Below are positions 52,934 to 64,000 of a stretch of 64,000 bases of DNA, piece by piece. A model generated the notes under the pieces. It was not told the DNA's origin. It worked only from the letters and a program-made list of their open reading frames with translations, and did not search any database. The position numbers were made by a program, and so were the translations under genes. The first letter of the stretch is position 1. Every line of letters begins with the position of its first letter. Location of the stretch: NCBI GenBank assembly GCA_947685225.1, contig CANTUV010000024.1:23578001-23642000 (forward strand), in the 5' to 3' direction. The stretch comes from Garcia nutans (lineage: Eukaryota; Streptophyta; Magnoliopsida; Malpighiales; Euphorbiaceae).

Positions 52934-55900
52934 GTGATGGATCCCCTTCTGCGTCAGTCAGCTGAGGGTAGTGCAGAGAGTGTTGCTCCTGATGAGGGAG
53001 CTAGGGTTGATAGTGCTGAGGAGGTACCTGCTTCAGTATCAGGGAGACCAGCTGGTGAGGAGGTTCCACCAGTCTGGCTTAGGCATATGGTAGATGCTTT
53101 GAGGCAAGCACCAGTGCAACCACCGCCACCACCCCCACAGCCTTTGGTGTCAGTAAGGCATTATGACAAACTAAGGAAGTATGGAGCCGAAGATTTTATA
53201 GGTACTACTGATCCAGCAGTAGCTGAGCAATGGTTAGACAAAGTTCAGAGAATCTTTGTTCAATTGCAAGCTACTTCAGAGGAAAGGTTTGATTATGCAA
53301 GATCCTTGTTGCAGAAGGATGCATATAGTTAGTGGAAGACAGTGCCCCATTCTATGGATGATCCACCTACCTTATCCTATGCAGATTTTCTGAGAGAATT
53401 TGAATTGAAGTACACTCCAAGGGAGTATAAAGATGGGAAGAAAAGAGAGTTTTTAGATTTGAGGCAAGATCACCGGACCGTAACGGAGTATGAGATTGAA
53501 TTTATTCGGTTGAGTGAGTATGCTGGGGGTATTATTTCAGATGAGATAGATCGATGTCGGAGATTTGAGGAGGGATTGAGGCCCTCTATCATGTGTCTGG
53601 TAGCTGGATTCAGATATCATGATTTTTCCCAGCTTGTGGCAGCAGCTCGAAGTGTAGAGCGAGCCCAGGGTATTGCAGCGACTGCTTCAGAAGAAGAGAC
53701 CAGAGTAAGAAGGCCCCAGTTTGAGGCAGGGTCTTCATCTGCTAAGAGAGGTAGGGGAAGTTTTATTCCTCGAGTTAGCAGGAGTCAGAGGCCAGCGGGT
53801 AGGTCGGCACAGTTTCAGAGGCAGAGATTTAGACCTACAGCTTCAGTGGCGAGTGCTCCGACCCCAGTGACTCAGAGATCCACTCTACCAGTATGCATTC
53901 ATTGTGGTAGGCCACATGGTGGTCCTTGTTGGAAGACTGGTGTAGCAGGAGTATGCTTCAGATGTGGGTCTCCCGATCATTTTGTTAGAGATTGCCCTGA
54001 GAGGCAAGAGCAGATGTCAGCTGATACTGCAGCTTCTCGACTTAGTGTGAGGGGAGGTCGAGGAGGCAGGGGTTTTGGTAGAGGTGGCAGATCCGGGTTC
54101 AGTGCTAGAGGAGGTGCTATATCCAGGGAGAGTAGGCCAGAGGAGGTTGGTTCTTCCCAGAGGATGTATGTTATGCAGAGGCAACCAGATGCTTCGGCAG
54201 TCATAGCTGGTACTTTTTCTTTACTTGATATATCAGTACTTGCTTTAATTGATCCGGGTTCCACACATTCTTATATTAGTGCATCTATTTTGCCTGTGTC
54301 TGATTTGCATGCTGAGTCCCTAGGATTTGATGTATTGGTGACAAATCCTTTAGGGCATAGTGTGGTTGTGAGTAAGGTGCACCGAGATAGTGCAGTAGTG
54401 GTGCAGGGTGAGGAGTTCCTTGGGGATTTGATTGAGATGCCATTTAAGGAATATGACGTGATTTTAGGTATGGATTGGCTATCTCGACATGGAGCTGTGG
54501 TGGATTGTGAAAAGAAAATTGTTTCTTTGAGAACGGGTGATGGTAGAGAGGTGATAGTATCTAATGAGCAGGAACAGCTAGCCTCCTTATTTGTTTCAGC
54601 TGTTACAGCCAGGAGGTTGATTAGAAAGGGGTGTGAAGCCTACCTTGCTCATGTGATGGATACTAGAGTGAAGGGTTCTCCCATTGATAGTATTGCCACA
54701 GTTGCAGAGTTCTCTGATGTTTTTCCAGAGGAGTTGCTAGGATTGCCTCCTGAGAGAGAGGTGGAGTTCGGTATTGAATTGTTGCCTGGTATCACTCCTA
54801 TCTCTATTACTCCTTACAGAATGGCACCAGCAGAATTGAGGGAGTTGAAAGTGCAATTACAGGAGTTGTTGGACAAAGGATTTATTCGCCCCAGTGTTTC
54901 TCCTTGGGGAGCTCCTGTGCTATTTGTGAAGAAGAAAGATGGTACTATGAGGTTGTGTATCGATTATAGGCAATTGAACAAGGTGACTATTAAAAATAAA
55001 TATCCTTTGCCTAGAATCGATGATCTCTTTGATCAATTGAAAGGTGCAGCTGTGTTTTCTAAAATTGATTTGAGATCTGGGTACCATCAGCTGAGAGTCA
55101 GAGCTGAGGATGTTCCGAAGACCGCCTTTCGGACCAGGTATGGGCATTATGAATTTCTAGTTATGCCTTTTGGTCTAACGAATGCACCTGCAGCTTTTAT
55201 GGATTTGATGAATAGGGTGTTTAGGCCCTATTTGGATCAGTTTGTAGTGGTCTTCATTGATGATATACTAGTGTATTCGCGGAATGAAGAGGAACATGAC
55301 AAGCATCTGCGGATTGTATTGCAGATTTTGAGAGAGAAGCAGTTGTTTGCCAAATTGTCGAAGTGTGAGTTCTGGTTGGATCAAGTCGCTTTTCTCGGAC
55401 ATATTGTTTCAGCTGAAGGCATTAGAGTTGATCCGAGTAAAGTTGAAGCCATTTTAAATTGGAGTCCACCCAAGTCTGTGACAGAGATTAGAAGTTTTCT
55501 GGGTTTGGCAGGCTATTACCGGCGGTTTGTAAAAGGGTTTTCTTTGATAGCTACTCCACTCACCAGATTGCTTCGTAAGGGAGTGAGGTTCTTGTGGACA
55601 GATCAGTGTCAGGCTAGTTTTGAGCAGTTGAGAGAGTTGTTGACTCAAGCGCCTGTTCTTACTTTACCTGTTGAAGGCAAACCATATGTGATTTACAGTG
55701 ATGCTTCACATAGAGGTTTGGGGTGTGTATTGATGCAGGAAGGGAAAGTTATAGCTTATGCATCTCGACAGTTGAAACCGCATGAGCTTAACTATCCGAC
55801 CCATGATTTGGAATTGGCTGCCATTGTGTTTGCATTGAAGATTTGGCGCCACTATCTGTTTGGGGAGAAATGTTTCATTTACACTGATCATAAGAGTTTA

Positions 55901-57583
55901 AAGTATTTGGGTGTCCAGAAAGAACTCAGTCTTCGTCAGAGGAGATGGTTAGAATTGATTAAAGACTACGACTGTTTGATTGATTATCATCCAGGTAAAG
56001 CAAATGTAGTTGCTGATGCCTTGAGTCGGAAGTCTTTAGCTGGTTTAACAGTTTACTCGCTCTCGTTGCTTGTTGAATTGAGAGCATTGCATGCTAGCTT
56101 TGTACCTTGTGATGATGGTGCATTGTTGGCACAATTGCAAGTGAGACGAGTTTTGTTGAATCAGATCAGAGAAGCTCAGTTGACTGATATGAAGATTCAG
56201 AAAATTATTTCAGATTGTCAGAGTGGAAAGAGTAGAGATTTTGTTATGAAAAGTGATGGGAGCCTATGGTTTAAAAACAGATTATGTGTACCCGATGATG
56301 CTGATTTGAAGAAGATTATTTTAGAAGAAGCTCATCAGTCAATATTTGCTATGCATCCGGGTAATACGAAGATGTATCATGATTTGAGACAGCATTATTG
56401 GTGGATTGGTTTGAAGAGAGACATTGCAGATTTTGTGTCGAAATGTCTCACTTGTCAGAAGGTTAAAGCAGAGCATCAAGTTCCAACCGGGTTGCTTCAA
56501 CCGTTGTCAGTACCAGAATGGAAGTGGGAAAGAGTGACAATGGATTTTGTGTCTGGGTTGCCATTGACACAAAAGAAACATGATGCCATATGGGTGATTG
56601 TGGATAGATTGACTAAGACAGCTCATTTCCTTCCGGTTCGGATGGATTACTCTTTGGAGAGATTGGCTGAGTTGTATATCCATGAGATTGTGAGACTGCA
56701 TGGTGTTCCAACTTCTTTAGTGTCTGATCGAGATCCTAGGTTTACTTCCAGATTTTGGAAGAGTTTGCATAGTGCTTTAGGTTCTCGACTGCACTTTAGC
56801 ACTGCTTTTCATCCACAGACGGATGGACAGTCAGAGAGGGTGATACAGATTCTTGAAGACATGTTGAGAAGCTGTGTCATTGATTTCACTGGAAGTTGGG
56901 ATAGATTTTTACCTCTTGTGGAGTTTGCATACAACAACAGTCACCAATCCAGCATTGGTATGGCACCATTTGAAGCATTGTATGGCAGACGATGTAAGAC
57001 ACCTCTTTGTTGGAGTGAAATTGGGGAAGGTAAGTTAATTGGGCCTGATTTGATTCAAGAAACTGAAGAAAAAGTAAAGTTAATTCGAGGCAGATTGAAA
57101 GCAGCTTCAGACCGACAGAAGTCTTATGCAGATTTGAAGAGGAGAGACATAGAGTTTGATGTTGGAGATAAGGTGTTTTTGAAAGTATCTCCTTGGAAGA
57201 AGATTTTGAGGTTCGGTCGGAAAGGAAAATTGAGTCCTCGTTTCATTGGGCCGTATGAAGTGTTAGAAAGAGTTGGGCCAGTGGCGTATCGACTTGCTTT
57301 GCCACTTGAGTTGGATCGTATTCATAACGTATTTCATGTTTCTATGTTGAGGAGGTATAGATCGGATCCATCTCATGTGTTGCCGATTGAGTCAATTGAA
57401 GTAAATTCTGATCTGACATTTAAAGAGGAACCAGTTGCTATTTTGGCACGTGATGTGAAAGAATTGAGAAACAAGAGAGTGCCACTTGTGAAGATTTTGT
57501 GGAAAAATCATGGGAAAGAAGAAGCAACTTGGGAAAGTGAACAATCCATGCGAGAGCAATATCCACAATTGTTTCAGCTTTGA
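52934..57583 (+). pseudogene. Tekay-B gag-pol with a single in-frame stop in gag
   Basis: Frame 52934-53332 and frame 53342-57583 are the same frame, interrupted by one TAG at 53330-53332 where Tekay-A has a Trp codon (TGG). The rest matches Tekay-A domain by domain: zinc knuckle CFRCGSPDHFVRDC, LIDPGSTHSYIS protease, FIDDILVYS in RT, VSDRDPRF and GQSERVIQIL in integrase, chromodomain at the C-terminus. Total length with the stop read through equals Tekay-A (1550 codons). The TGG to TAG change is a G to A transition. Readthrough or an internal start downstream of the stop would give a pol without a full gag. The element is very probably inactive but could have been mobile recently. Confidence 0.95.
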
Positions 57584-57617
57584 TATCAGGTAATTTCGAG
57601 GACGAAATTTTCTTTTT

Positions 57618-57630
57618 AGAGGGGGAGAAT
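57618..57630 (+). other. Tekay-B polypurine tract
   Basis: AGAGGGGGAGAAT directly before the 3' LTR. Confidence 0.92.
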
Positions 57631-60356
57631 TGTAATATCCTCATTTTTGCCCTAGAAGTTTTGCATATTGTTGTTGTTGTTATTGTTATAAATTGGATTG
57701 AATGTATATGATGGGATAAGAAAAGAATTAGGGTTTAGAGAGAATGGTATATGTTGTGTATATGATGATATATATAACATATAAATGGGTCAAAGGAAGA
57801 GTCAAAGGAAGAGAGATATTTTTGTATTGAGTGTGTAATTACATATATGGGCTTATATGAGACAAAAGGTTAGTTTTATGGTGGAGGGCAATTTGGTAAT
57901 TGCATGAATTGAATCACATGGTGGATATTTAAAGAAGGTTTGACTTTGTTTCTTCATCATTTTCTTCTTTCTTTCATGAAGTGGCCGGCTCCTCCATAGA
58001 CAAAGGGAAGCAAGAGGTGAAGAGAGGTTCTTGATGAGTTGAGTTCAAAATTGAAGGAAGTTTAAGTGTTCAAGTGTTGATTCAAGAAGTTTTAACTAAG
58101 GTAAGATCTTTCCTTTGATTTCTTTCCTACTTTTGAAGTGGTATGGGAAGTTAATTAGGGTTTGATGATTTGATGATGAGATGTGTTTATGATTTATTCT
58201 CAAGTGTTGAAATGGAATTAAAGATAAGAAGCTAGGTTGGTGTTGGTGTTGGTGATGGAAGAGTAAGAGTGTGTTTAGTGAATTCTTTTTCTGTTTTACA
58301 ATTAGTAAAGGCTGTGACTTGTATGATTTTTAATTCATTATAGAAAAATGTTCTTGAAGTGAATTTTTGATATGTTGTGCCTCTATGAGTCTAGAATGAC
58401 TGAAAAATATGTTGATTCGATTTTGGATAGGTTATGAGTTTAGAAAGATTATTTTTATTAGACCTGTTCCAGCAGGTACCTCAACTGAGACAGCTCTATT
58501 TCGGGATTTTTAATAAAATGTAGAAAAATCATATTCAATTGAATTTTGGATATGTTGTTTCTTAGTGAGTCTAGTATTTGAGAAAAATAATTTGGAACCA
58601 CGTTGATTGAAATTGATTTATGAAATTCACAAAGTTCAGAACTGCTGCCAGGATGCAGGGCAATTGGGGCAGTCTGGTTAGGTGAACTATTTGACCAAGA
58701 TTTTGTGTTCAGTTTGATCTGAAATTTTAAAGTAATGATTTTAAGATACAAAACTAAATTCTGTAAAAAATTTAGAATTTTTAGTCAAGTAGATTATTTT
58801 ATACAATTTTTCAAAATAAGGATAAAATGGAGTCTAAAACCAGAATGTACTATTCATATGGTCATTTTGCTAATACTCCTTTTGGATTAGATTGTGAAGA
58901 GGTTGAATTGCCCTAACCGTGTCCTTCAAGTGGCTGACTGTGTCCCTCAATTGTGTAGGTTAGGGTTTTAATTCTTTGTTGTTCTTGCATTGTTGAGATT
59001 GAACAATGTTATGTTATGCATTGTGAATGGTAATGTGTTTCATGAGTAATGTGGAATGAAATGTTGATATTTATGAATGATGCTATGTGAGATATAATGT
59101 GATCATGGATGAGATAAATATATACTTGAATAATGAAATGTTATATTGTGAAATGAAATGTGAAGCCATTGTTATTGGCTAAGGTGATTCAATGGAGATA
59201 AATGAGGCATGTTTGCCTAAATGATAATGAGAATTGAGAATGAATTGTGTGGCTAATGTGTTATTCCATTTTCAGAGTTTGTTGTTGGTGGCATGCCTAA
59301 TAAGTGTAACAATCTCTTGAAGTTAGGTTGGATTGAATCCTTGAAGCCTAATTGAGATGTTACCACCCTTGAAGCTAGGTTGGACTTAGTCCTTGAAGCC
59401 TAGTTGGGTATATGATATCGATAAATGTGATAACAAAACCAAAACATTAACTCTGAAAATTGAATGGCATATTAGTATGTCTTGGGCCCATGCTTGTCTT
59501 TGTTTAGTGTTGATTATGAATGGTTAAATGAATATTAATGAAGTATATGAAAAGATATTGAAATGTGATATGTAAAGTGAAAGTATGTTGTTAGTTTTGC
59601 ATATATGATGTTACATGTATATTATGGATTGAGAAATGACATTGCATTGCACTAAGTCATATCATTTGCATGATTATCTTACTAAGCCGTTGGCTTAGCG
59701 CGATAGTGTTTAATCGCACAGGTAATAGAGTTGATAGAGTTGAACCCGAGAGTTCATCAAGACCAAGTGTGAGTAGACCTTGAAGAATTCATTTTGGGAG
59801 CTTAAAGATCAGAGCAAACTTGCCAATCATGTATAATTCTTTATATTTTTGTAAAGAAATGTTTAATATGTAAATATGTAAATATTTTATAACTTCCGCT
59901 ATGTAATATTTTAATGTATAATGAATAGGGTATGGTATCAAGTTTTAAAGTGTTTTGAATGTTAAGAGAACCGTAGCATCCCTATGTTTGGTGCACTTAT
60001 GCTACATTGTGGTGTTGTAGTGTGCTTGTACCAGGTGTGGGGGTGTTACAATAAACCTTTACTTTATTTTGTACTAGAAGTGTAAATCTTATTTGTAGGT
60101 TGTAGTTGAGGTTATAAGGGGGATTTATTGGGAGTGTATTGAGAATGATTTTGTTTGCATTGGTTTGTGTAAAATGTTTTTTTTTTAAAAAAAAACTAGT
60201 TTTGTCGACACTTGGGACTCAATTTTTAGGCAAAACTATGGCAAAATTTCTATTAAAATTGGAACTAAAATTTGACTAAGTAAAATTGGTAGCAACATTA
60301 GGTTAGTGTGGCGCCTCTACTCAGCTTACACATGTAGGTCGGGAAGGGGTGTTACA
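57631..60356 (+). repeat. Tekay-B 3' LTR (2726 bp)
   Basis: TG...CA ends. The internal terminus copy ends at 60050. The second hairpin has one broken pair here (ATCGCAC at 59713-59719). Confidence 0.95.
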
Positions 60357-60361
60357 GATCT

Positions 60362-60610
60362 ATTTTTTACTAAGTATTAGTTATTTGTGATGGTTATTGG
60401 AGACTTTTCTTCTCTTCTTTATTTCTTCATTTTAAACATTTTTTTTTGGAAGTTACTCTTTTTCAAATACCACATTCTTCTCCACTTCTTCCAAAACTGC
60501 CATCAACTTCCATATTTTCAAATAAATGCCCCACTCTATACTTTAATGCCCATGATTTAAGCCTCATTTTCCCCCTAACTTCCCACTTTTCTTGGGTGTA
60601 AAAAAATGCC
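60362..60610 (-). repeat. Element X 3' LTR, right part
   Basis: Aligns with about 62903-63145 (CAAATACCACATTCTTCTCC and following). The outer edge is approximate because the two copies diverge after CCCACTTTTCTT. A purine-rich GCGGGGGGCA on the minus strand (about 60607-60620) could be the polypurine tract. Confidence 0.6.
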
Positions 60611-62375
60611 CCCCGCATACATTTGGCTTGTATGGTGAAAATTTTATTTTTTTCCTCAGCAGCTACATATTTTGCAAATTTCCACAGGCTACTTATTTTC
60701 TTTAGATTCTACAAAAAAAAAAAAAGCTTTCAATAGCCTTAGTAACTTTCAACATACTCTATAATTTTCCACAACCTCTGTAGAATTTTCACAGACTCTG
60801 AAATTTTCCATAGCCTTTGTAGAATTTTCAATAGATTCTGTAAAAAAATAAGACTTTTCAAAATTTTTCACAGGCTATTTACATATCCAATGCACCTTAG
60901 ATTTTTTTTAAAAAAAGTGGCCAGTAAGCCTACTTTAATTTTTTTAATAATATTTAAAAAAGGTGGCCCAAAGGCCAAATTTCTTTTGGAATATAAATAA
61001 ACCAAATGTTATAAAAATAAATAAAATTTGCTAAAACATAAGACATAATTTACTAAGGAATTAGCCCCCAAGTGTTTTGAACTCCAATCACACATTTTTC
61101 CTCCACATCTTTTGGGCTTTCCATAGGCTCAAGGTTCCCCCTTATCCTCAATAATTTTCTCTAGAAGTTTTATTTTTTTCTAGACTGAACTTCACACTCT
61201 TTCTACCCTCTTTCCATAGCTTTTTTTCCTTAAAAACATTCTTTTTTGAGTTTTTGTTAAAGGTTGTTGAAATTTATTTTGCTGAAGCCAATGCCCTGAG
61301 GAGGTGCCACAAAACCAGTTTTTTGTTGTGGTGAACATTTTTTTTGATAATTGGAATTAGGTTTCCTCAAGGCATATCAATTCCTTAGCACCCTTTCTTT
61401 AGGTATGAATTCGTTTGGAACCTAAATTTAGCACAATTCATTTTTGGTCTTCACAACTTTATTCTCCTAGTATTTCTTAGATAGCCAAATATGATAAAAA
61501 AAATTTTACCTTTCTTTATTTTTTGCCTTGAATTTTAATGGGGCTGACATATGGGTTTTAGGGTGGCCAATATGCTTTAAGCCAAGCCCATATTCCATAG
61601 CTTTTCTTTTCCTAGCATCAACTTTATAGGTTCTGCATTTTAACACAGATTCTATAGAATAACATTTTCCACAGATTCTGTAGGATTTTCCATAGATATT
61701 AAAGAATTTTTCTCTAAAAAAGGAAGTTGTGGAATTATGTTGCTTGTTGTTGTATTATCATCTAATATGCATATGCTCTCATGGAGTTCATCAATTTTCT
61801 CTTTTTTCTATAAGACATTATGTTGCTTGTTGTTGTATTAACATTTTCTTCAGCTTGCACCTGTTGATGATGCATCTCATCAGGCTCTTAGCTATGGATT
61901 GCCCCCCGAGCTCATCAAATTTCTGCTTGACAGGCCTAGTGCTAATATTCTACAATTTCTCTAGAGATTGGATCAACATCTAAGTCTTTTGGATTTCCTT
62001 CTCAGTTTCTTATAATTTTTTCTGGGATTGCTTTTGTAGTTCCACTATTTCCCACTGCATTTCTGCAAAAATTTTTGTCAAATCATTAGTAATAATGGCA
62101 TCATGAAAATTTTAACCTTTTAGAATTTCTTGTGAAAACACATTAGTGTTTCTCTTTTGCCTTGTTGTACCAAAGGCAGCCTCCAAATCTTGAAACTCGG
62201 TTGTTTTTTCTTTAAAAACCACATTTTGTATTCTGGCATATAAATATAGAATGGAAATACATCATCACTGTAGAATGGGTCCACAACATCATTGTAGAAT
62301 GTGTCTATAGTATCACTATAGAATGGGCCCCCTGTAGTAATGTAGAATGAATCCCACGGCATCACTGTAGGCTGA
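60611..62375. other. Element X internal region, non-coding
   Basis: No RT, integrase, gag or protease motif in any frame; the frames at 61729-61983 and 62120-62365 look spurious. It contains many degenerate AATTTTCCACAG/CTCTGTAGAATTTTC units (about 60680-60890 and 61620-61700), and a cluster of five units of about 26 bp with core ATCACTGTAGAATGGGTCC (about 62258-62380). Confidence 0.6.
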
Positions 62376-62380
62376 TCCCA
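62258..62380. repeat. Five tandem 26 bp units beside the X primer site
   Basis: Units share CA(T)CACTGTAGAATG followed by GG(T/C)CC-type text; degenerate but regular in spacing. Directly downstream of the X 5' LTR on the minus strand. Confidence 0.65.
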
Positions 62381-62393
62381 CTGGGCATGCCAA
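62376..62393 (-). other. Element X putative primer binding site
   Basis: On the minus strand TTGGCATGCCCAGTGGGA, four bases after the LTR end. It starts with the TGG typical of primer sites, but I cannot name the tRNA with confidence. Confidence 0.45.
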
Positions 62394-62397
62394 TTAA

Positions 62398-63172
62398 TGT
62401 TTCCTTAAGAAATTAATTAAGAGAAAAACACGTTTTGGCCTTTTGATTTAGGTACCGACGTGCTAGAGGATATAGGGTCCTCAATGTGCCTATTTTGACT
62501 TCTACCAAATGATTGTGTGGATTTCTCAAAGGACCAAAGAGAAATCAAAGTCCCCAAACTCCCTCTAGTAAGTTCATTCGAATTCTACAGCAAAATATGA
62601 GAGTAATGAAAGCTATGGAAAAAATTGGTTTGTAGAATGACAGCTGTAGAAAACACTGTTTGGCTGAAGAATGAGCCATAATTACATAAATTCACAAATT
62701 TGAAATAAGGATAGTAAATTTCAATATTAAGCTTGAAGCGTAATGAATTAAAGAGATAAAACTAAGTAACATGAAATGGAAGAATTGAACAAACTAAATT
62801 AACTAAGAAAGTTGACATTTTGCTACTGTGGAACTAAGATTTCTGCTGTGGAAATAGAAATTCTGCACTTCTAATTTCTAATGTTGAGAGCTATGTTTGA
62901 TCTATTTTTTTACTAAGTATTAGTTGTCTGTGATGGTTGTTGGAGACTCTTCTTCTCTTCTTTCTTTCTTCCTTTTAAACATTTTTCTTTGGAAGATACC
63001 TATTATCAAATACCACATTCTTCTCCACTTCTTCTAAAACTGCCATCAACTTCCATATCTTTAAATAAATACCCCACTCTATAATTTAATACCTATGATT
63101 TAAGCTTCATTTTTTGCCTAATTTCCCACTTTTTCTTAAACACCAAAAGGTGGTTAATTTTTCCTATAAATA
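62398..63172 (-). repeat. Element X 5' LTR (about 775 bp)
   Basis: Plus-strand start TGTTTCCTTAAG; right end CCTATAAATA followed by the GTATC target duplication. Pairs with 39282-39771 plus 60362-60610. Confidence 0.68.
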
Positions 63173-63177
63173 GTATC

Positions 63178-64000
63178 ATAACATGCATCATGGTCTATCC
63201 CAGTCTCCATAATCATCTCGTACTCATAGCAGGAAGTTGATGAGCTAGTCAAAACTAGAGGTTTAAGGAATAATTCGACAGGATTCTCCCATACCGAAGC
63301 CAATGTGGCTAAGGCATTGGCCATCTGGTTCTCTTCCCTTGGTAGGTGTATGAACCTACAGTCTTTGAAGTTCTTCCTCATTATACTCAAGTAATCATGG
63401 TATGGCTTTAGCTTTTCTTCTTTTAATTTCCATTCTCCATTCACTTGAGATATCACCAGCAATGAGTCACTAAAAATACACGCTTCATATTCTACCATGT
63501 TGTTGGTTACCTTAAATTTTAATTTCTTGGATAAGGGGATGAGTTCTCCTTCAGGTGACTCCAATATAACTCCTAGTCTGGCTCCCTTCTTATTCATAGC
63601 TCCATCAAAATACATCTTCCATTCTTGCACTTCTATTGCCCCTAAGTGCTTTTCCAAAAATTCGAAGGTCACTTCCTCACTTTTAGGTAGCGGTTGTTGA
63701 GCCAAGAATTCTACTACTACTCTTCCTTTAATTATTTTTCTGGTTATATATTCAATCTCAAATTCCTTAAAAATTATTATCCACCATCCATATTTCCCAA
63801 TCAACGAGGGCATTTCTCTCAAGTATTTTACTGGATCCAACCTGGAGATTGCTAGCACACTATAAGACTTAAAGTAATGCCATAACTTGTTAGATGACCA
63901 ACCATGGAAATACGAGTCTTTTCAATGATACTATACTTGATCTCATAAGGCAGGAGTTTTCTACTTAAGTAGCAGATTGCACACTCGACTCATGATTCAT
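63178..64000 (-). pseudogene. Tat2 RNase H and archaeal-type RNase H, continuing past the window
   Basis: The minus-strand frame 63154-63858 (its last few codons come from X) has LDPVKYLREMPSLIGKYG, WKMYFDGAMNKKGARLGVIL, TNNMVEYEACIF, SDSLLVISQVNGEWKLKEEK and LPREENQMANALATLAS. It is the same second RNase H as 1826-2512 but longer in one frame. The helix after ACIF is shortened: about 25 residues (the GLE...KVQVFG segment in Tat1) are missing. Beyond 63858 the RNase H text YLSRKLLPYEIKYSIIEKT is readable to about 63980 after a frame change. It joins 38098-39276 across element X. Confidence 0.9.

Larger units (their letters stand above)
39772..60356 (+). mobile_element. Tekay-B: chromovirus (Tekay/Del), one nonsense mutation, split by Tekay-A
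   Basis: 5' LTR 39772-40175 plus 50451-52767, body 52768-57630, 3' LTR 57631-60356. Target duplication GATCT (39767-39771, 60357-60361). tRNA-iMet primer site, gag-pol with C-terminal chromodomain. LTRs are 2721 and 2726 bp, the length difference lying mainly in a T/A homopolymer. By eye about a dozen substitutions separate them. Confidence 0.95.
39282..63172 (-). mobile_element. Element X: non-coding LTR-type element with TSD GTATC
   Basis: Two related terminal blocks (39282-39771 plus 60362 to about 60610, and 62398-63172) enclose about 1.8 kb with no retroviral coding. GTATC flanks it at 39277-39281 and 63173-63177, and Tat2 pol is continuous across. A primer-site-like sequence next to the right block on the minus strand gives the orientation. 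It is most like a large non-autonomous LTR derivative (LARD or TRIM-like). One end reads TATTT rather than TG, and the other ends AAATA, so terminal dinucleotides are unusual or mutated. Confidence 0.65.
10687..64000 (-). mobile_element. Tat2: second Tat-lineage element, host of all later insertions
   Basis: Pieces in order on the plus coordinate are: 3' LTR (10687-12354 and 24628-24934), antisense gene pieces (24935-26206 and 37275-37658), repeat blocks, integrase (38098-39276), and RNase H regions (63178-64000), continuing past the window. All match Tat1 in type and order. The gaps are exactly filled by Athila1, Athila2 and element X, each flanked by target duplications. RT, gag and the 5' LTR of Tat2 are beyond base 64000. 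Confidence 0.88.

Noticed and set aside
61729..62365. ORFs 61729-61983 and 62120-62365 as genes of element X
   Set aside because: The second is a reading of the 26 bp tandem units; neither has family motifs or a supporting homologous copy.

Overview
The window is plant nuclear DNA made almost entirely of nested LTR retrotransposons; I see no intact host gene. AT-rich sequence, Ty3/gypsy elements of the Tat, Athila and Tekay lineages with very long LTRs, TTTAGGG-like motifs and a small plant-type intron point to a eudicot with a repeat-rich genome. I cannot name the species.

Layout. 1-10075 is the right part of a decayed minus-strand Tat-lineage element (Tat1): an antisense host-like gene remnant at the left edge, then integrase, archaeal-type RNase H, RNase H, RT, protease, gag, a tRNA-Arg primer site and a 2.0 kb 5' LTR. 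10076-10686 is flanking DNA with the spliced tail of an unidentified gene. From 10687 to the end runs a second minus-strand Tat element (Tat2), opened by repeated insertion. Athila1 (12355-24622, +) sits in its 3' LTR. Athila2 (26454-37259, +, TSD CAAAT) sits in its antisense gene. Element X (39282-63172, minus, non-coding LTR type, TSD GTATC) sits in its pol. Tekay-B (39772-60356, +, TSD GATCT) lies inside an LTR of X, and Tekay-A (40176-50445, +, TSD CTTGA) lies inside the 5' LTR of Tekay-B. The order of insertion is therefore Tat2, then X, then B, then A; Athila1 and Athila2 also postdate Tat2.

Coding state. Only Tekay-A has an intact gag-pol reading frame (1549 aa, protease to chromodomain). 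Its two 2703 bp LTRs have no length difference and look identical, so it is recent and possibly still autonomous. Tekay-B has one nonsense codon in gag. Athila1, Athila2, Tat1 and Tat2 carry many stops, frameshifts and deletions. Athila1 keeps an ATHILA-family ORF in the env position; Athila2 has lost it.

Most interesting signals: a spliced, host-like DUF7745-type gene carried antisense inside the Tat elements; arrays of near-perfect GACACGGCC palindromes in the U3 of both Athila elements just upstream of the TATA box; two adjacent hairpins in the Tekay LTRs, one showing a compensatory base change; palindrome modules in the Tat LTRs that keep their fold while changing sequence; and a Tekay-B LTR that seems to contain an internal copy of its own 3' terminus.
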